NCBI RefSeq assembly: GCF_003384725.1
Contig: NZ_QNVV01000007.1
Span: 147,988-211,987, forward strand
Direction: 5' to 3'
From: Chryseobacterium pennipullorum
Lineage (GTDB): Bacteria > Bacteroidota > Bacteroidia > Flavobacteriales > Weeksellaceae
Length of the DNA: 64,000 nt
The notes under the pieces are model-generated. The model saw only the letters and a list, made by a program, of their open reading frames with translations, did not search any database and was not told where the DNA came from. Positions 25,479 through 34,404 of this stretch are shown in pieces. A program made the position numbers and the translations under genes. How positions within the stretch are numbered: the stretch's first letter is position 1; each line of letters begins with the position of its first letter.

Positions 25479-26237
25479 ATGAGAAGAAAAATAGTTGCAG
25501 GCAACTGGAAAATGAACAAAAATGTAATTGATGCACAACAATTAATGATTCAGTTACTAAGCTATAAAAACAACACTACGACCAACTGTGAGGTTTGGAT
25601 CGCTCCACCATCTTTATACTTAATGATGGCTAAAGACATCTTTGAAAAGGATGAAATTGGAGTATTCTCTCAGGACATGAGCGAGCACGAAAGTGGTGCT
25701 TATACAGGAGAAATTTCTGCTGATATGCTGGAATCTATCGATGCTACAGGATCATTGATCGGGCACTCTGAAAGAAGACAGTATCACGGAGAAACAGATT
25801 CACACTGCAACAGAAAGATCAAATTGGCTTTAGATAAGGGGCTTACCCCAATCTATTGCAACGGGGAAACTCTTGAGCAAAGAAAAGCAGGACAGCACCT
25901 GGAGGTAGTAAAAAACCAAACTGAAGTCGCTCTTTTCACTCTTTCACCAGAGGAGATTAAAAAAGTAGTGATTGCTTACGAACCGGTTTGGGCTATCGGA
26001 ACCGGAGAAACAGCTAGTCCAGAACAGGCTCAGGAAATTCACGCTCACATCAGAAATATCATTGCCGGAAAGTATGGCAAGGACGTTGCTGACGAAATTT
26101 CTATCCTATATGGAGGTTCTGTAAAACCAGATAATGCTAAAGAGATCTTCTCACAACCTGATATCGACGGAGGTCTTATTGGAGGAGCAGCCTTAAAGCT
26201 GGAAGATTTCTCTAAGATTATCGAAGCTTTTAATTAA
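25479..26237 (+). CDS. tpiA: Triosephosphate isomerase
   Basis: Interconverts dihydroxyacetone phosphate and glyceraldehyde 3-phosphate in glycolysis. 252 residues, normal length. MRRKIVAGNWKMNKN holds the active-site Asn and Lys. The catalytic His is in LIGHSERR, the Glu in VIAYEPVWAIGTG, and the phosphate loop in ILYGGSVKPDNA...GGLIGGAALK. Single gene followed by a terminator. Confidence 0.98.
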   Translation: MRRKIVAGNWKMNKNVIDAQQLMIQLLSYKNNTTTNCEVWIAPPSLYLMMAKDIFEKDEIGVFSQDMSEHESGAYTGEISADMLESIDATGSLIGHSERRQYHGETDSHCNRKIKLALDKGLTPIYCNGETLEQRKAGQHLEVVKNQTEVALFTLSPEEIKKVVIAYEPVWAIGTGETASPEQAQEIHAHIRNIIAGKYGKDVADEISILYGGSVKPDNAKEIFSQPDIDGGLIGGAALKLEDFSKIIEAFN

Positions 26238-26304
26238 TATTGAAACATATCCTCTTCACTAAAGCTGATTTAAAGATACCTTTAGTGCATACAGTAAACA
26301 ATCA

Positions 26305-26340
26305 AAAACGGCGGAACCTTTGGTTCTGCCGTTTTCTTTA
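26305..26340. terminator. Terminator between convergent tpiA and the lipoprotein gene
   Basis: Arms AAAACGGCGGAACC and GGTTCTGCCGTTTT (one mismatch) around TTT, with A and T tracts on both sides. It can serve both strands. Confidence 0.85.
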
Positions 26341-26352
26341 AAAAAAATCTAA

Positions 26353-27615
26353 TTACTGAATATCGACTATATACATAGTTCCTTTATCTACTTTTCCCGT
26401 TTTAGGTAAAACTTTAGCTTTTGCATTTCCACCTCCGTCATCCACTACGCCAAAATCATCATCATTGAAGACGGCCAGCTTATTATTTCCTAAATACACA
26501 ATTCCCTCAAATTTATCATGCTCATATCCCAGTTTGGCTACGAGATCTACTGCCAGCGTTTTAGAGACAGGTTTTATACCGGAATTTGTAATTTCATCCC
26601 ATGTACACTGTTCCAATGCTTTATTATTAATTTTCATTCCATCCACCGCAGCAATATCGGTCCCGTTCACATCAGAGGCTCCACTTATGTTGATCCTGTA
26701 TACTTTTTTAATTCCTCCTTGTGATCCAAAATTACCATCTCTTTCGATGACAAGAAATTCAGTATTGCTCAATGCAGTAATATCACATACCGAATCAGAA
26801 GCTCCGCCGTCCTGTCTGTATAAAAACTGTTTCGTCTTGCCGGTAGCAATATCAAAAGTTACAATTCTTGTTAACGTAGTATTGGTTGCTAAAGCTTTGG
26901 AAGGTACAAACATCATCGACTGCATGGTTCCAACAAGTGTTTTTCCGTCCGGGGTAATACAAAGTCCCTCCATTCCCCTGTTGGCTCTCCTTTTGGCCAG
27001 AACAGCAGGCAATTTTCTCGTTCCGGTATTGACACCGATAGGACTGATCCTTTCCATTTCCACTCCTTCTGCACTGTAGTGTACAATATGAGGTCCGTAT
27101 TCATCAGAAACCCAGAAAGTACCGTCGGCAGCAGCTACAAGACTCTCACTGTCCAGTCCATATTTGTCAGTACCCAGTACATTTCCTGAAGCATCGTAAG
27201 CAACTTCACCGGTACTTCCCATTCCTGCAGGGTTAGGAAGACCGGTTATAGCCTGACCTGACGGATTTTTAAGTTTAATATATTTAATCACCTCAATATT
27301 TCCTTCCGCATTGATTTTAAAATGCATAATAGTCGGTGTAAAATCAGGGGCCAGAAATTTCTTTCCGTTAAGGTAATCCGTATTAGGACCCCTGTCCGTA
27401 ATGACATAAAATTCACCCTTTCTCGTAGGATGTGCTGCTGCTCCGGAGCCAAACCCACCATTAATAACGTCTATCCCGTTTACGGTAGCAAGTTTGGAAA
27501 AAGGAAATTCCTGCGGGAGTTTAGAATAATTGAGATCCTGGTTATTAGCTGCATCATCATCTTTACATGAGCCCAGCGCAGCCAACAACAATACAGATAG
27601 GAATATTCTTTTCAT
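26353..27615 (-). CDS. Phytase/esterase-like beta-propeller lipoprotein
   Basis: 420-residue predicted lipoprotein. The lipobox is MKRIFLSVLLLAALGSCKDD. The mature domain carries motifs of the 'esterase-like activity of phytase' family: GGFGSGAAAHPTRKGEFYVITDRGPN, SLVAAADGTFWVSDEYGPHIVHY, RANRGMEGLCITPDGKTL and KFEGIVYLGNNKLAVFNDDDF. Probably a surface or periplasmic propeller. True phosphatase or esterase activity is not proved by sequence. Confidence 0.85.
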   Translation of the reverse strand: MKRIFLSVLLLAALGSCKDDDAANNQDLNYSKLPQEFPFSKLATVNGIDVINGGFGSGAAAHPTRKGEFYVITDRGPNTDYLNGKKFLAPDFTPTIMHFKINAEGNIEVIKYIKLKNPSGQAITGLPNPAGMGSTGEVAYDASGNVLGTDKYGLDSESLVAAADGTFWVSDEYGPHIVHYSAEGVEMERISPIGVNTGTRKLPAVLAKRRANRGMEGLCITPDGKTLVGTMQSMMFVPSKALATNTTLTRIVTFDIATGKTKQFLYRQDGGASDSVCDITALSNTEFLVIERDGNFGSQGGIKKVYRINISGASDVNGTDIAAVDGMKINNKALEQCTWDEITNSGIKPVSKTLAVDLVAKLGYEHDKFEGIVYLGNNKLAVFNDDDFGVVDDGGGNAKAKVLPKTGKVDKGTMYIVDIQ

Positions 27616-27870
27616 ATATATTTTTATGGCGCGAAAATATAAATTGATTATAAACTGATCTTAAATCGAATGATAATTATACTTTAACAATAAACCCATA
27701 ACATGAATTCAATATAAACACCGTTTACCTCCGAACATTATGAAAATAAAAACAACCAATCATATTCTTTAATAATTTAAAAAAGACCATTCCTTCTAAA
27801 AGCTTACTAAACACTTCGATATCGTGAAAAAAGAAAAATAATTCACAAAACAGGGTCCAGATTTATATGA

Positions 27871-27878
27871 TATATTTG
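27871..27878 (+). promoter_or_regulatory. Candidate -7 element upstream of the cobalamin riboswitch
   Basis: TATATTTG fits TAnnTTTG. It lies just before the riboswitch aptamer, so transcription would begin at the aptamer's 5' edge. No good TTG upstream. Confidence 0.5.
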
Positions 27879-27884
27879 CAGCGT

Positions 27885-28045
27885 TGTAAGGCTGAACAAA
27901 GTTCATTAATAGGGAATCAAGTGCGAATATTATTCAATTCTTGGGCTGTACCCGCAACTGTAAGCTGTTTTACTTATACGTCATCATACCACTGGATCAC
28001 TGTCCGGGAAGGTCGTCATAAGATGCAAGCCAGGAGACCTGCCTT
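27885..28045 (+). ncRNA. Cobalamin riboswitch
   Basis: All main conserved blocks are present in order: AGGGAATCAAGTGCGAA, GGGCTGTACCCGCAACTGTA, CCACTG, TCCGGGAAGGT and the B12 box AGCCAGGAGACCTGCC at 28028-28043. Downstream, CTTCAGAT (28057-28064) and ATCTGAAG (28089-28096) form an 8-bp hairpin that may be the expression platform. It has no U tract, so translational control is more likely than termination. It controls the T9SS cargo gene at 28134. Confidence 0.93.
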
Positions 28046-28133
28046 CCAATATATTACTTCAGATCAATACTGTAGAGATGTGCTTTCTATCTGAAGATAA
28101 GTTTCGGGAATAAAACTTTAATTTAATGATATC

Positions 28134-29219
28134 ATGAAAAAAATCTATCTTTTTTTCTTACTGCTTTTTATGCAGTTCCTGTCGGCCCAGTTTACAGAAA
28201 ACGACATTAAATTCTGGGTAGGAAACGGTTCTAAGAAAGCCTATTTTATTGCAGATTTCAACGATGGCAGTACTCCGGCTTCTTATGCGTGGGGTTACCG
28301 TTTCGACTCTGATCTCCTTACCATGGAAGACCTTCTCAACGCAATTATCGCTGCAGAACCTAAAATGGAAGCGGATATTCCTTCAGGTTTTCTTTCCACA
28401 CTGAATTATAACCATCATACCACCAATACTGATGATTACTGGATTACCTGGTCCGGAGATAGTGCAGAAAGCATGAGCTATAACAACGGTGTAGGCTATA
28501 CAGACCTTGTCGATGGAAAATGGTATGGCATAAAGTACGGCATTGATGATTCTGATGCCTCACCATCTACTCCGGTTCCGGCCTATAGTTCAGGATGGTA
28601 TACCCCGTCTCAGATCACCAACTGGATCGGCACTGGAAATAACAAAAGCCTCGTTGTCATTGATTTCGGAGCAAATTCTTTTGTTTTCGGAATTCAATAT
28701 TATGGAAGCATAACCGGTGATCAGGCTCTCCAGCTGATACAGGCTCAGGCTTCTTATTTTACTTTTAGTTTAGTAAACGATCAGGTCTCTGCACTGGCGC
28801 TCAATACCTTTACAGGAAACGCTTCAGGCCCGGACAGCTGGAAACTGTATAAAGGAAAAGACCTTTCAAGCTGGCAGAAAAAGGAAAATCTTTCTGAGAT
28901 TCAGTTAAATAATAATGATTGGTTGGGACTAAGTTTCGGACAGAGAAGGCCATTTACACCCATAGAAGCAGAGTCGACCCTGGGAGTTTCTTCTGTTACA
29001 AAGAAAAAATTCAGTATTTTTCCTAATCCAGCAAATGATTTCATTCAGATTGACACTGCTGAAAAACTGAAGGAAGTGAATATTTATTCCGTTACCGGAC
29101 AAAAGGTAATGACTTCCCAGACCACAAAGATTAATCTCCAGTCTTTACAATCAGGAACTTATTTTGTGGAATTGAAAACAGTGGACAATTCTACAATACA
29201 TAAGATTATTAAGCAATAG
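28134..29219 (+). CDS. Secreted T9SS cargo protein under B12 riboswitch control
   Basis: 361-residue secreted protein. Signal peptide MKKIYLFFLLLFMQFLSAQ. Two related modules follow: about 20-115 (DIKFWVGNGSKKAYFIADFN, then AWGYRF) and about 150-250 (QITNWIGTGNNKSLVVIDFG, then VFGIQYYG). The C-terminus (FSIFPNPANDFIQI, then a strand-rich tail ending HKIIKQ) is a type A T9SS sorting domain, so the protein is probably surface-attached or released. The riboswitch means it is made when cobalamin is scarce. A role in capturing corrinoids is a reasonable inference. No btuB homologue lies beside it in this window. Confidence 0.85.
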   Translation: MKKIYLFFLLLFMQFLSAQFTENDIKFWVGNGSKKAYFIADFNDGSTPASYAWGYRFDSDLLTMEDLLNAIIAAEPKMEADIPSGFLSTLNYNHHTTNTDDYWITWSGDSAESMSYNNGVGYTDLVDGKWYGIKYGIDDSDASPSTPVPAYSSGWYTPSQITNWIGTGNNKSLVVIDFGANSFVFGIQYYGSITGDQALQLIQAQASYFTFSLVNDQVSALALNTFTGNASGPDSWKLYKGKDLSSWQKKENLSEIQLNNNDWLGLSFGQRRPFTPIEAESTLGVSSVTKKKFSIFPNPANDFIQIDTAEKLKEVNIYSVTGQKVMTSQTTKINLQSLQSGTYFVELKTVDNSTIHKIIKQ

Positions 29220-29246
29220 AGAAGCTCCTTCTGGTGCTTTTTTATC
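29219..29246 (+). terminator. Probable terminator of the T9SS cargo gene
   Basis: Imperfect stem AAGCTCC / GGTGCTT (one mismatch) with a TTCT loop and a T run. Moderately strong. Confidence 0.55.
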
Positions 29247-29314
29247 CGTAAAATATCCTATCAGAGATCCTTTGAATTTTGCCATTCCTCTGGAGAGGGA
29301 ACTTGTAGCAATAA

Positions 29315-29347
29315 GCAAAAAAAAACCGCACCAGATTGGTGCGGTTT
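29315..29347 (-). terminator. Terminator of clpP
   Basis: Perfect 10-bp stem AAACCGCACC / GGTGCGGTTT with a 5-nt loop. The A tract on the plus strand gives a U tract in minus-strand RNA. Confidence 0.9.
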
Positions 29348-29365
29348 CTATGATTTTTCAATCCA

Positions 29366-30052
29366 TTATTTTTTCTCTGTAGATCTTTGAAGAACCTCAT
29401 CTACCATCCCGTAGCCTTTGGCTTCTTCAGAAGTCATCCAGTAATCTCTGTCAGATGATTTCTCTACCCACTCGTAAGTCTGACCTGAATGGTGACCAAT
29501 GATTTCATAAAGCTCCTGCTTTAATTTCAACATCTCTCTAAGATTGATCTCCATATCGGAAGCTACTCCCTGAGCACCACCTGAAGGCTGGTGGATCATC
29601 ACTCGTGAGTGCTTAAGCGCAGAACGTTTTCCTTTTTCTCCTGCTACCAGTAATACGGCTCCCATAGAAGCTGCCATACCTGTACAGATTGTGGCTACAT
29701 CAGGCTTAATGATCTGCATTGTGTCATAAATTCCTAATCCTGCATACACACTACCACCAGGAGAGTTGATGTAGATCTGAATATCTTTTGAAGGGTCTGC
29801 ACTTTCCAGGAATAAAAGCTGGGCCGTAACGATATTCGCTACCTGATCATCAATTCCTGTTCCCAGAAAGATAATCCTGTCCATCATAAGACGGGAGAAA
29901 ACGTCCATTTGAGCAACGTTTAATCTTCTTTCTTCCATGATGTATGGGGTAAGATTCGTTGGGCCATACATTCCCATATACTGATCGGTAACCAGACCGT
30001 TGTTTCCTAAATGTTTTACAGAGAAATCTCTGAATTCCTTTTTAATGTCCAT
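29366..30052 (-). CDS. clpP: ATP-dependent Clp protease proteolytic subunit
   Basis: Serine peptidase subunit of the Clp protease, a cytoplasmic tetradecamer that works with ClpX or ClpA. 228 residues. The catalytic Ser is in CTGMAASMGAVLL, the His in SRVMIHQPSGG, and the Asp in the later DRDYWMT segment. IFLGTGIDDQVANIVTAQLL and YINSPGGSVYAGLGIYDTMQ match the family. No clpX in the window. Confidence 0.97.
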   Translation of the reverse strand: MDIKKEFRDFSVKHLGNNGLVTDQYMGMYGPTNLTPYIMEERRLNVAQMDVFSRLMMDRIIFLGTGIDDQVANIVTAQLLFLESADPSKDIQIYINSPGGSVYAGLGIYDTMQIIKPDVATICTGMAASMGAVLLVAGEKGKRSALKHSRVMIHQPSGGAQGVASDMEINLREMLKLKQELYEIIGHHSGQTYEWVEKSSDRDYWMTSEEAKGYGMVDEVLQRSTEKK

Positions 30053-30162
30053 ATTACTATTATGTATTATTTTTAAAATATTTTCCGAAGTTTAAATTAC
30101 AATATTTATTCCTAAATTTTTATAGGACTTTTTGTCACAGAATAACAAATCCTGTCTTCGAA

Positions 30163-32145
30163 CTATCTTTTTCTGTCGGCATAGATGCCTTTGATGGGCG
30201 AATATTCAATAATATTGCTCAGGCGTATAGAGGCCTGTTTCAATAAGGTAATTTTTTTAATCAGTTCATAGTATCTTACTTCATCGTCAGTTCTGCATTC
30301 GTCGAGCTCTTTTGCAGTTTCTATAATTAAATAATCAATATACCGGTATTTGTGAAGCAATACATCGCCCTGGATCTGCTCTGCAACCTTGTCTCCGTAA
30401 TTGGGTGGATAGATATTCCTTGAAGCCCAGTTTTCAAGTTCATCCAGCGGAATCAATGCATCTACAACCTTTGTTGTGATTTCTTCATCCATAAAAGATA
30501 CAAAAAAGTTTCCACTCCTCAGCTCTTCTTTCTGAATCCCCTCCTTCACCTCATTGATAATGATCTCATTCTCCTTCACTAAAAAAGAATATTGTTCTTC
30601 CTCAAAATGATGGAGTATCTCCTCAATAACCGTGATCTGGTATTCCTCGTTATTTTCGTTTCTCCGCTTCAGTACAATATCACCAAACATCAGCATGTGA
30701 TCAACAAGCTTACTTTCCATAAACAGGACATCAAACAGAAACGGATCCTCTTTTTCCTTATCCGGAGGTACAATCTCCATCTTTGGAGCAGTTTTTTCCT
30801 TCTGCTGCTGAATATGGCTGGTCTGGTTTTGTGTAATCTGCTTCTGGACATCAAGTTCATTGAAAAGACTCTGCTCAGACAGCCCGAATTTATTGGAAAC
30901 CTCTTTAAGGTAAACTTCCCGTTTTAAAGCATTCTGCACAAATGAAACCGATTTTACGATATTCCGTATGGCTTCAGCCTTTTTGATTGGATCATTTCCA
31001 ACATCTTTTAACAGGATCTCGGCTTTGAAATCAATGAAGTCCATGGCTTCATTTTCAATATATTTTTCAACATATTCCTGAGGATGTTTTCTTGCAAATG
31101 AATCCGGATCGTCTCCATCCGGGAAGAGTAAAACACGGATATTCATGCCTTCCGCAAGCAGCATGTCAATACTTCGGAAACTGGCTTTAATTCCGGCATT
31201 ATCCCCATCAAAAAGGATCGTTACATTTTCTGTAAGCCTCTTGATCAGCTTAATCTGCTCTGTCGTCAATGAAGTACCAGAACTGGCCACCACATTCTCG
31301 ATTCCGGACATATGAAGGGAGATGACATCCATATATCCCTCCACCAATAGACATGCATTTTTTCTTGAAATAGCCTGTTTACTCTGATTGAGCCCGTAAA
31401 GAACATTTGACTTATGATAAATCTCTGTTTCCGGTGAATTGAGATATTTGGCTGTTTTGACATTATTTTTCAGAATTCTAGCTCCAAAGCCTAAAACCCG
31501 CCCTGAAAAGCTATGAATCGGAAAAATAACCCTTTCACGGAATCTGTCAACGCCAGCAGGGGTATTTTCAGGAAAGATAGAAAGTCCGGATTTTTCAAGG
31601 ATCTCTTTATTGTAGCCTTTTTCTAAGGCATAAGTGGTAAAAGCATTCTTTTTTTCGGGAGAATATCCTAACTGGAATTTTTTGATGATATCGTCCTTAA
31701 GTTCTCTTTCCTTAAAATAAGCAAGCCCTATACTTCTGCCTTCTTCATCATCCCAAAGGATTTCCTGGAAATATGAGTTGGCCACTTCATGAATTTTATA
31801 CAGCAAATCTTTTTCCGTCTGTGCATGCTTTGCTTCTTCAGAAATTTCACGAAGATCTTCTTCAATTTCGATTCCGTATTTCTTTGCAGCATGACGAAGG
31901 GCTTCAGGATAAGTAAAGTTCTCGATTTCCATCAGGAAAGAAATGGCCGTTCCGCCTTTTCCGGTAGAGAAATCTTTCCAGATCTGTTTGCTTGGCGAAA
32001 CAACAAAACTAGGAGACTTCTCTTCATGAAATGGGCTGAGTCCTTTATAATTAGACCCCGCTCTTTTCAACTGAACGTACTCTCCTACGATCTCTTCTAC
32101 CCGTATCGTTGAGAAAATCTTGTCTAATGTCTGCTTCGAAATCAT
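30163..32145 (-). CDS. dnaG: DNA primase
   Basis: Makes RNA primers at the replication fork. 660 residues. The order is the usual one: N-terminal CHC2-like domain, TOPRIM core (LVEGYMDVISLHMSGIENVVASSGTSLT; LFDGDNAGIKA) and C-terminal DnaB-interacting region. The zinc ligands are missing. Where canonical primases read CPFH and CFGCG, this one has GLSPFHEEKSPSF and QIWKDFSTGKGG. This loss is, as far as I recall, shared by Flavobacteriia. Single gene. Confidence 0.96.
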   Translation of the reverse strand: MISKQTLDKIFSTIRVEEIVGEYVQLKRAGSNYKGLSPFHEEKSPSFVVSPSKQIWKDFSTGKGGTAISFLMEIENFTYPEALRHAAKKYGIEIEEDLREISEEAKHAQTEKDLLYKIHEVANSYFQEILWDDEEGRSIGLAYFKERELKDDIIKKFQLGYSPEKKNAFTTYALEKGYNKEILEKSGLSIFPENTPAGVDRFRERVIFPIHSFSGRVLGFGARILKNNVKTAKYLNSPETEIYHKSNVLYGLNQSKQAISRKNACLLVEGYMDVISLHMSGIENVVASSGTSLTTEQIKLIKRLTENVTILFDGDNAGIKASFRSIDMLLAEGMNIRVLLFPDGDDPDSFARKHPQEYVEKYIENEAMDFIDFKAEILLKDVGNDPIKKAEAIRNIVKSVSFVQNALKREVYLKEVSNKFGLSEQSLFNELDVQKQITQNQTSHIQQQKEKTAPKMEIVPPDKEKEDPFLFDVLFMESKLVDHMLMFGDIVLKRRNENNEEYQITVIEEILHHFEEEQYSFLVKENEIIINEVKEGIQKEELRSGNFFVSFMDEEITTKVVDALIPLDELENWASRNIYPPNYGDKVAEQIQGDVLLHKYRYIDYLIIETAKELDECRTDDEVRYYELIKKITLLKQASIRLSNIIEYSPIKGIYADRKR

Positions 32146-32167
32146 GCTACAAAATTAGGTATTTTTA

Positions 32168-32235
32168 TGGAGAAGTCCGACAGGTTTTGAGTTGGAGTGT
32201 AAGAGAGTTTGAGAGTATCGGTAAGAGTTTAGGAT
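32168..32235. repeat. GAGTTGGAG / GAGAGTTTGAG degenerate repeat
   Basis: Low-complexity sequence made of GAGTTGGAG, AGAGAGTTTGAGAG and AAGAGTTTAGG words. It is similar to 20236-20275 and lies between divergent dnaG and tsaE. Confidence 0.4.
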
Positions 32236-32353
32236 TTAATGTAGAAAGTCAATTGTAATTCCAATCATATTCACAGATCACGGTCTATATCTTTTCTGTT
32301 TATTCTCCATTTCCACATTTTAATTTCATTATTTTTGCAAAACAAATCAGTAT

Positions 32354-32761
32354 ATGCAGTTCACTATAAATACAATCGAACACTGGCAGGAAGTTGTTGA
32401 TAACATTATTCCTGACTTACAACATAATATCCTTTTATTAAAGGGAAATCTAGGTGCCGGGAAAACCACTTTCACCCAATTTCTGCTTAAAAAGCTGGGA
32501 AGCGGGGATGAAGTCAATTCACCCACTTACTCTATTGTGAATGAATATCAAACTCCTGAAGGAAAAATATATCATTTTGATCTTTACCGTCTGAAAAACA
32601 TTGAAGAGGTTTATGATATCGGTATTGAGGAGTACCTGGACAATTCTTTTCTCTGCATTATAGAATGGCCGGAAGTATATGAAGAGGAACTGTACGGGCT
32701 CAACTACCACACAATGAGTATTGTGAATACGGGAGAAAACAGAGAGATTACATTCGAGTAA
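32354..32761 (+). CDS. tsaE: tRNA threonylcarbamoyladenosine biosynthesis ATPase
   Basis: P-loop ATPase needed with TsaB, TsaD and TsaC for the t6A modification at position 37 of tRNAs. 135 residues. The Walker A motif is GNLGAGKTTFTQ, followed by INSPTYSIVNEYQ-like sequence, the IYHFDLYRL strand and the acidic IIEWPEV segment. Normal length. It precedes ald by 67 bp. Confidence 0.95.
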   Translation: MQFTINTIEHWQEVVDNIIPDLQHNILLLKGNLGAGKTTFTQFLLKKLGSGDEVNSPTYSIVNEYQTPEGKIYHFDLYRLKNIEEVYDIGIEEYLDNSFLCIIEWPEVYEEELYGLNYHTMSIVNTGENREITFE

Positions 32762-32828
32762 ATATTATGTATCTTTGCTTATTATTGAGTATAAAATAAC
32801 AATCTGTAAGACATAATTTAATTTAAGG

Positions 32829-34019
32829 ATGAGTACAAATATTTTTACTCCTTTCACAGAAGAAGAATTGATGCCGAAAGAGGAAAAATTGGAGGTTATT
32901 AAAAAAGGAAAACAGTTCAGTATTGGGATTCCTAAAGAAACCTGTCTCAACGAAAGGAGAACCTGCATCACTCCGGACGCCGTACAGGTGCTGGTAGAGC
33001 ATGGTCACGAGATCATTGTAGAATCAGGAGCCGGCCAGGGTTCTTTTTTTACCGATCTGCAGTACTCCGAATCGGGAGCGAAAATTACCAACGACCCTAA
33101 AGAAGCCTTCGGACAGGACCTCATCCTCAAAATCAATCCTCCTACTGAAGACGAGATTGACTATATGAAGCCCAACACTTACCTGGTTTCGGCACTTCAG
33201 ATCAATCTGAGAGATAAAGGCTATTTCCTAAAGCTTGCAGAGAAAAAAATAAATGCCATTGCTTTTGAATTTATCGTTGATGAATACAAACAGCTTGCAT
33301 TGGTGAGATTAATCGGTGAAATTGCAGGTACCGTCTCTGTTTTATATGCTTCAGAGCTTCTGGCATTATCTAATGGTTTAATGCTTGGAGGCATTACAGG
33401 AGTAAGACCCGCTGAAGTAGTCATTCTGGGAGCAGGGATTGTCGGTGAATTTGCAACAAAAGCAGCCATTGGCCTAGGAGCCAGCATCAAAGTTTTTGAC
33501 AATTCCTTATCCAAACTGAGAAGACTTCACACGATGGTTGACAGCCGGGTGCCGACCTCTATCATCGATCCCAAGGAACTCAGCAAAAGCTTAAGACGTG
33601 CTGACGTAGTGATCGGAGCACTTCCAAGATTGAATATGACCCCTATCGTTACTGAAGATATGGTGATGAAAATGAAAAAAGGCAGTGTCATTATTGATAT
33701 CACCATTGATAACGGAAAAGTGATTGAGACTTCGGAACTGACGACGATGGAAGAACCCTATATCATCAAACACGGGGTAATCCACTGCGGACTTCCGAAC
33801 CTTACCTCAAGAATGCCACGAACCACGACAAAAGCGATTTCAAATTTCTTCCTTTCCTATATTTTAAATTATGATGAAGAAGGAGGCTTTGAAAACATGC
33901 TGATCCGCAAAAATGAGATGAAGCAAAGCTTATATATGTACAAAGGAAGGCACACCAAGAAGATCATCTGTGATCGTTTTGGACTTACCTACCACGATAT
34001 CAATCTTTTAATTTTCTAA
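32829..34019 (+). CDS. ald: Alanine dehydrogenase
   Basis: NAD-dependent oxidative deamination of L-alanine to pyruvate and ammonia. 396 residues. Motifs: IGIPKETCLNERRTCITPDAV, VESGAGQGSFF, the NAD-binding VVILGAGIVGEFATKAAIGLGA, and the C-terminal IKHGVIHCGLPNLTSRMPRTTT. The N-terminus is about 20-30 residues longer than in classical Ald, which is common in Bacteroidota homologues. Its stop codon overlaps the start of the next gene (TAATG). Confidence 0.92.
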   Translation: MSTNIFTPFTEEELMPKEEKLEVIKKGKQFSIGIPKETCLNERRTCITPDAVQVLVEHGHEIIVESGAGQGSFFTDLQYSESGAKITNDPKEAFGQDLILKINPPTEDEIDYMKPNTYLVSALQINLRDKGYFLKLAEKKINAIAFEFIVDEYKQLALVRLIGEIAGTVSVLYASELLALSNGLMLGGITGVRPAEVVILGAGIVGEFATKAAIGLGASIKVFDNSLSKLRRLHTMVDSRVPTSIIDPKELSKSLRRADVVIGALPRLNMTPIVTEDMVMKMKKGSVIIDITIDNGKVIETSELTTMEEPYIIKHGVIHCGLPNLTSRMPRTTTKAISNFFLSYILNYDEEGGFENMLIRKNEMKQSLYMYKGRHTKKIICDRFGLTYHDINLLIF

Positions 34020-34390
34020 TGAAAAAACTGAAATTTTATGCAATAGGCTTCATTCCGGGGCTGTTGATCGTATTCTTTATTTTAAACAAAAAAGGGGCAA
34101 GCTGCAGCGGTTATCTGCCCAACAGCCGGGTGATAGCAGAAACTCTTTCAAAAGAATTTACATATACTGAAGAGGTTAAAAATGCGATGAATGCTTACAA
34201 GATCGACGAAAAATTTGTAAAAGACAGTATCATTACCAACGGAAAAGTAGATTTTGACCGAAGCCATGCACAGAAAAAGCCATGCCCGGACTATCTTATC
34301 ATCTACCCGGAAAAAAAACCGGCTTACGAGATCACTTTTGAGAAATGTGAGGAAAATGTAACCGTTAAAACTTTGAAAAAACTTAATTAG
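34019..34390 (+). CDS. Small membrane-anchored protein, DUF4258-like
   Basis: 123 residues with one N-terminal membrane segment (LKFYAIGFIPGLLIVFFIL) and a soluble alpha/beta domain: YTEEVKNAMNAYKIDEKFVKD, then DYLIIYPEKKPAYEITFEKC. The layout fits DUF4258-type proteins. Coupled to ald by overlapping stop and start codons. Function unknown. Confidence 0.7.
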   Translation: MKKLKFYAIGFIPGLLIVFFILNKKGASCSGYLPNSRVIAETLSKEFTYTEEVKNAMNAYKIDEKFVKDSIITNGKVDFDRSHAQKKPCPDYLIIYPEKKPAYEITFEKCEENVTVKTLKKLN

Positions 34391-34404
34391 TTTATAACAA
34401 TCCA

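Noticed and set aside
27867..28094. 75-codon open frame before the T9SS gene
   Set aside because: It coincides with the cobalamin riboswitch.
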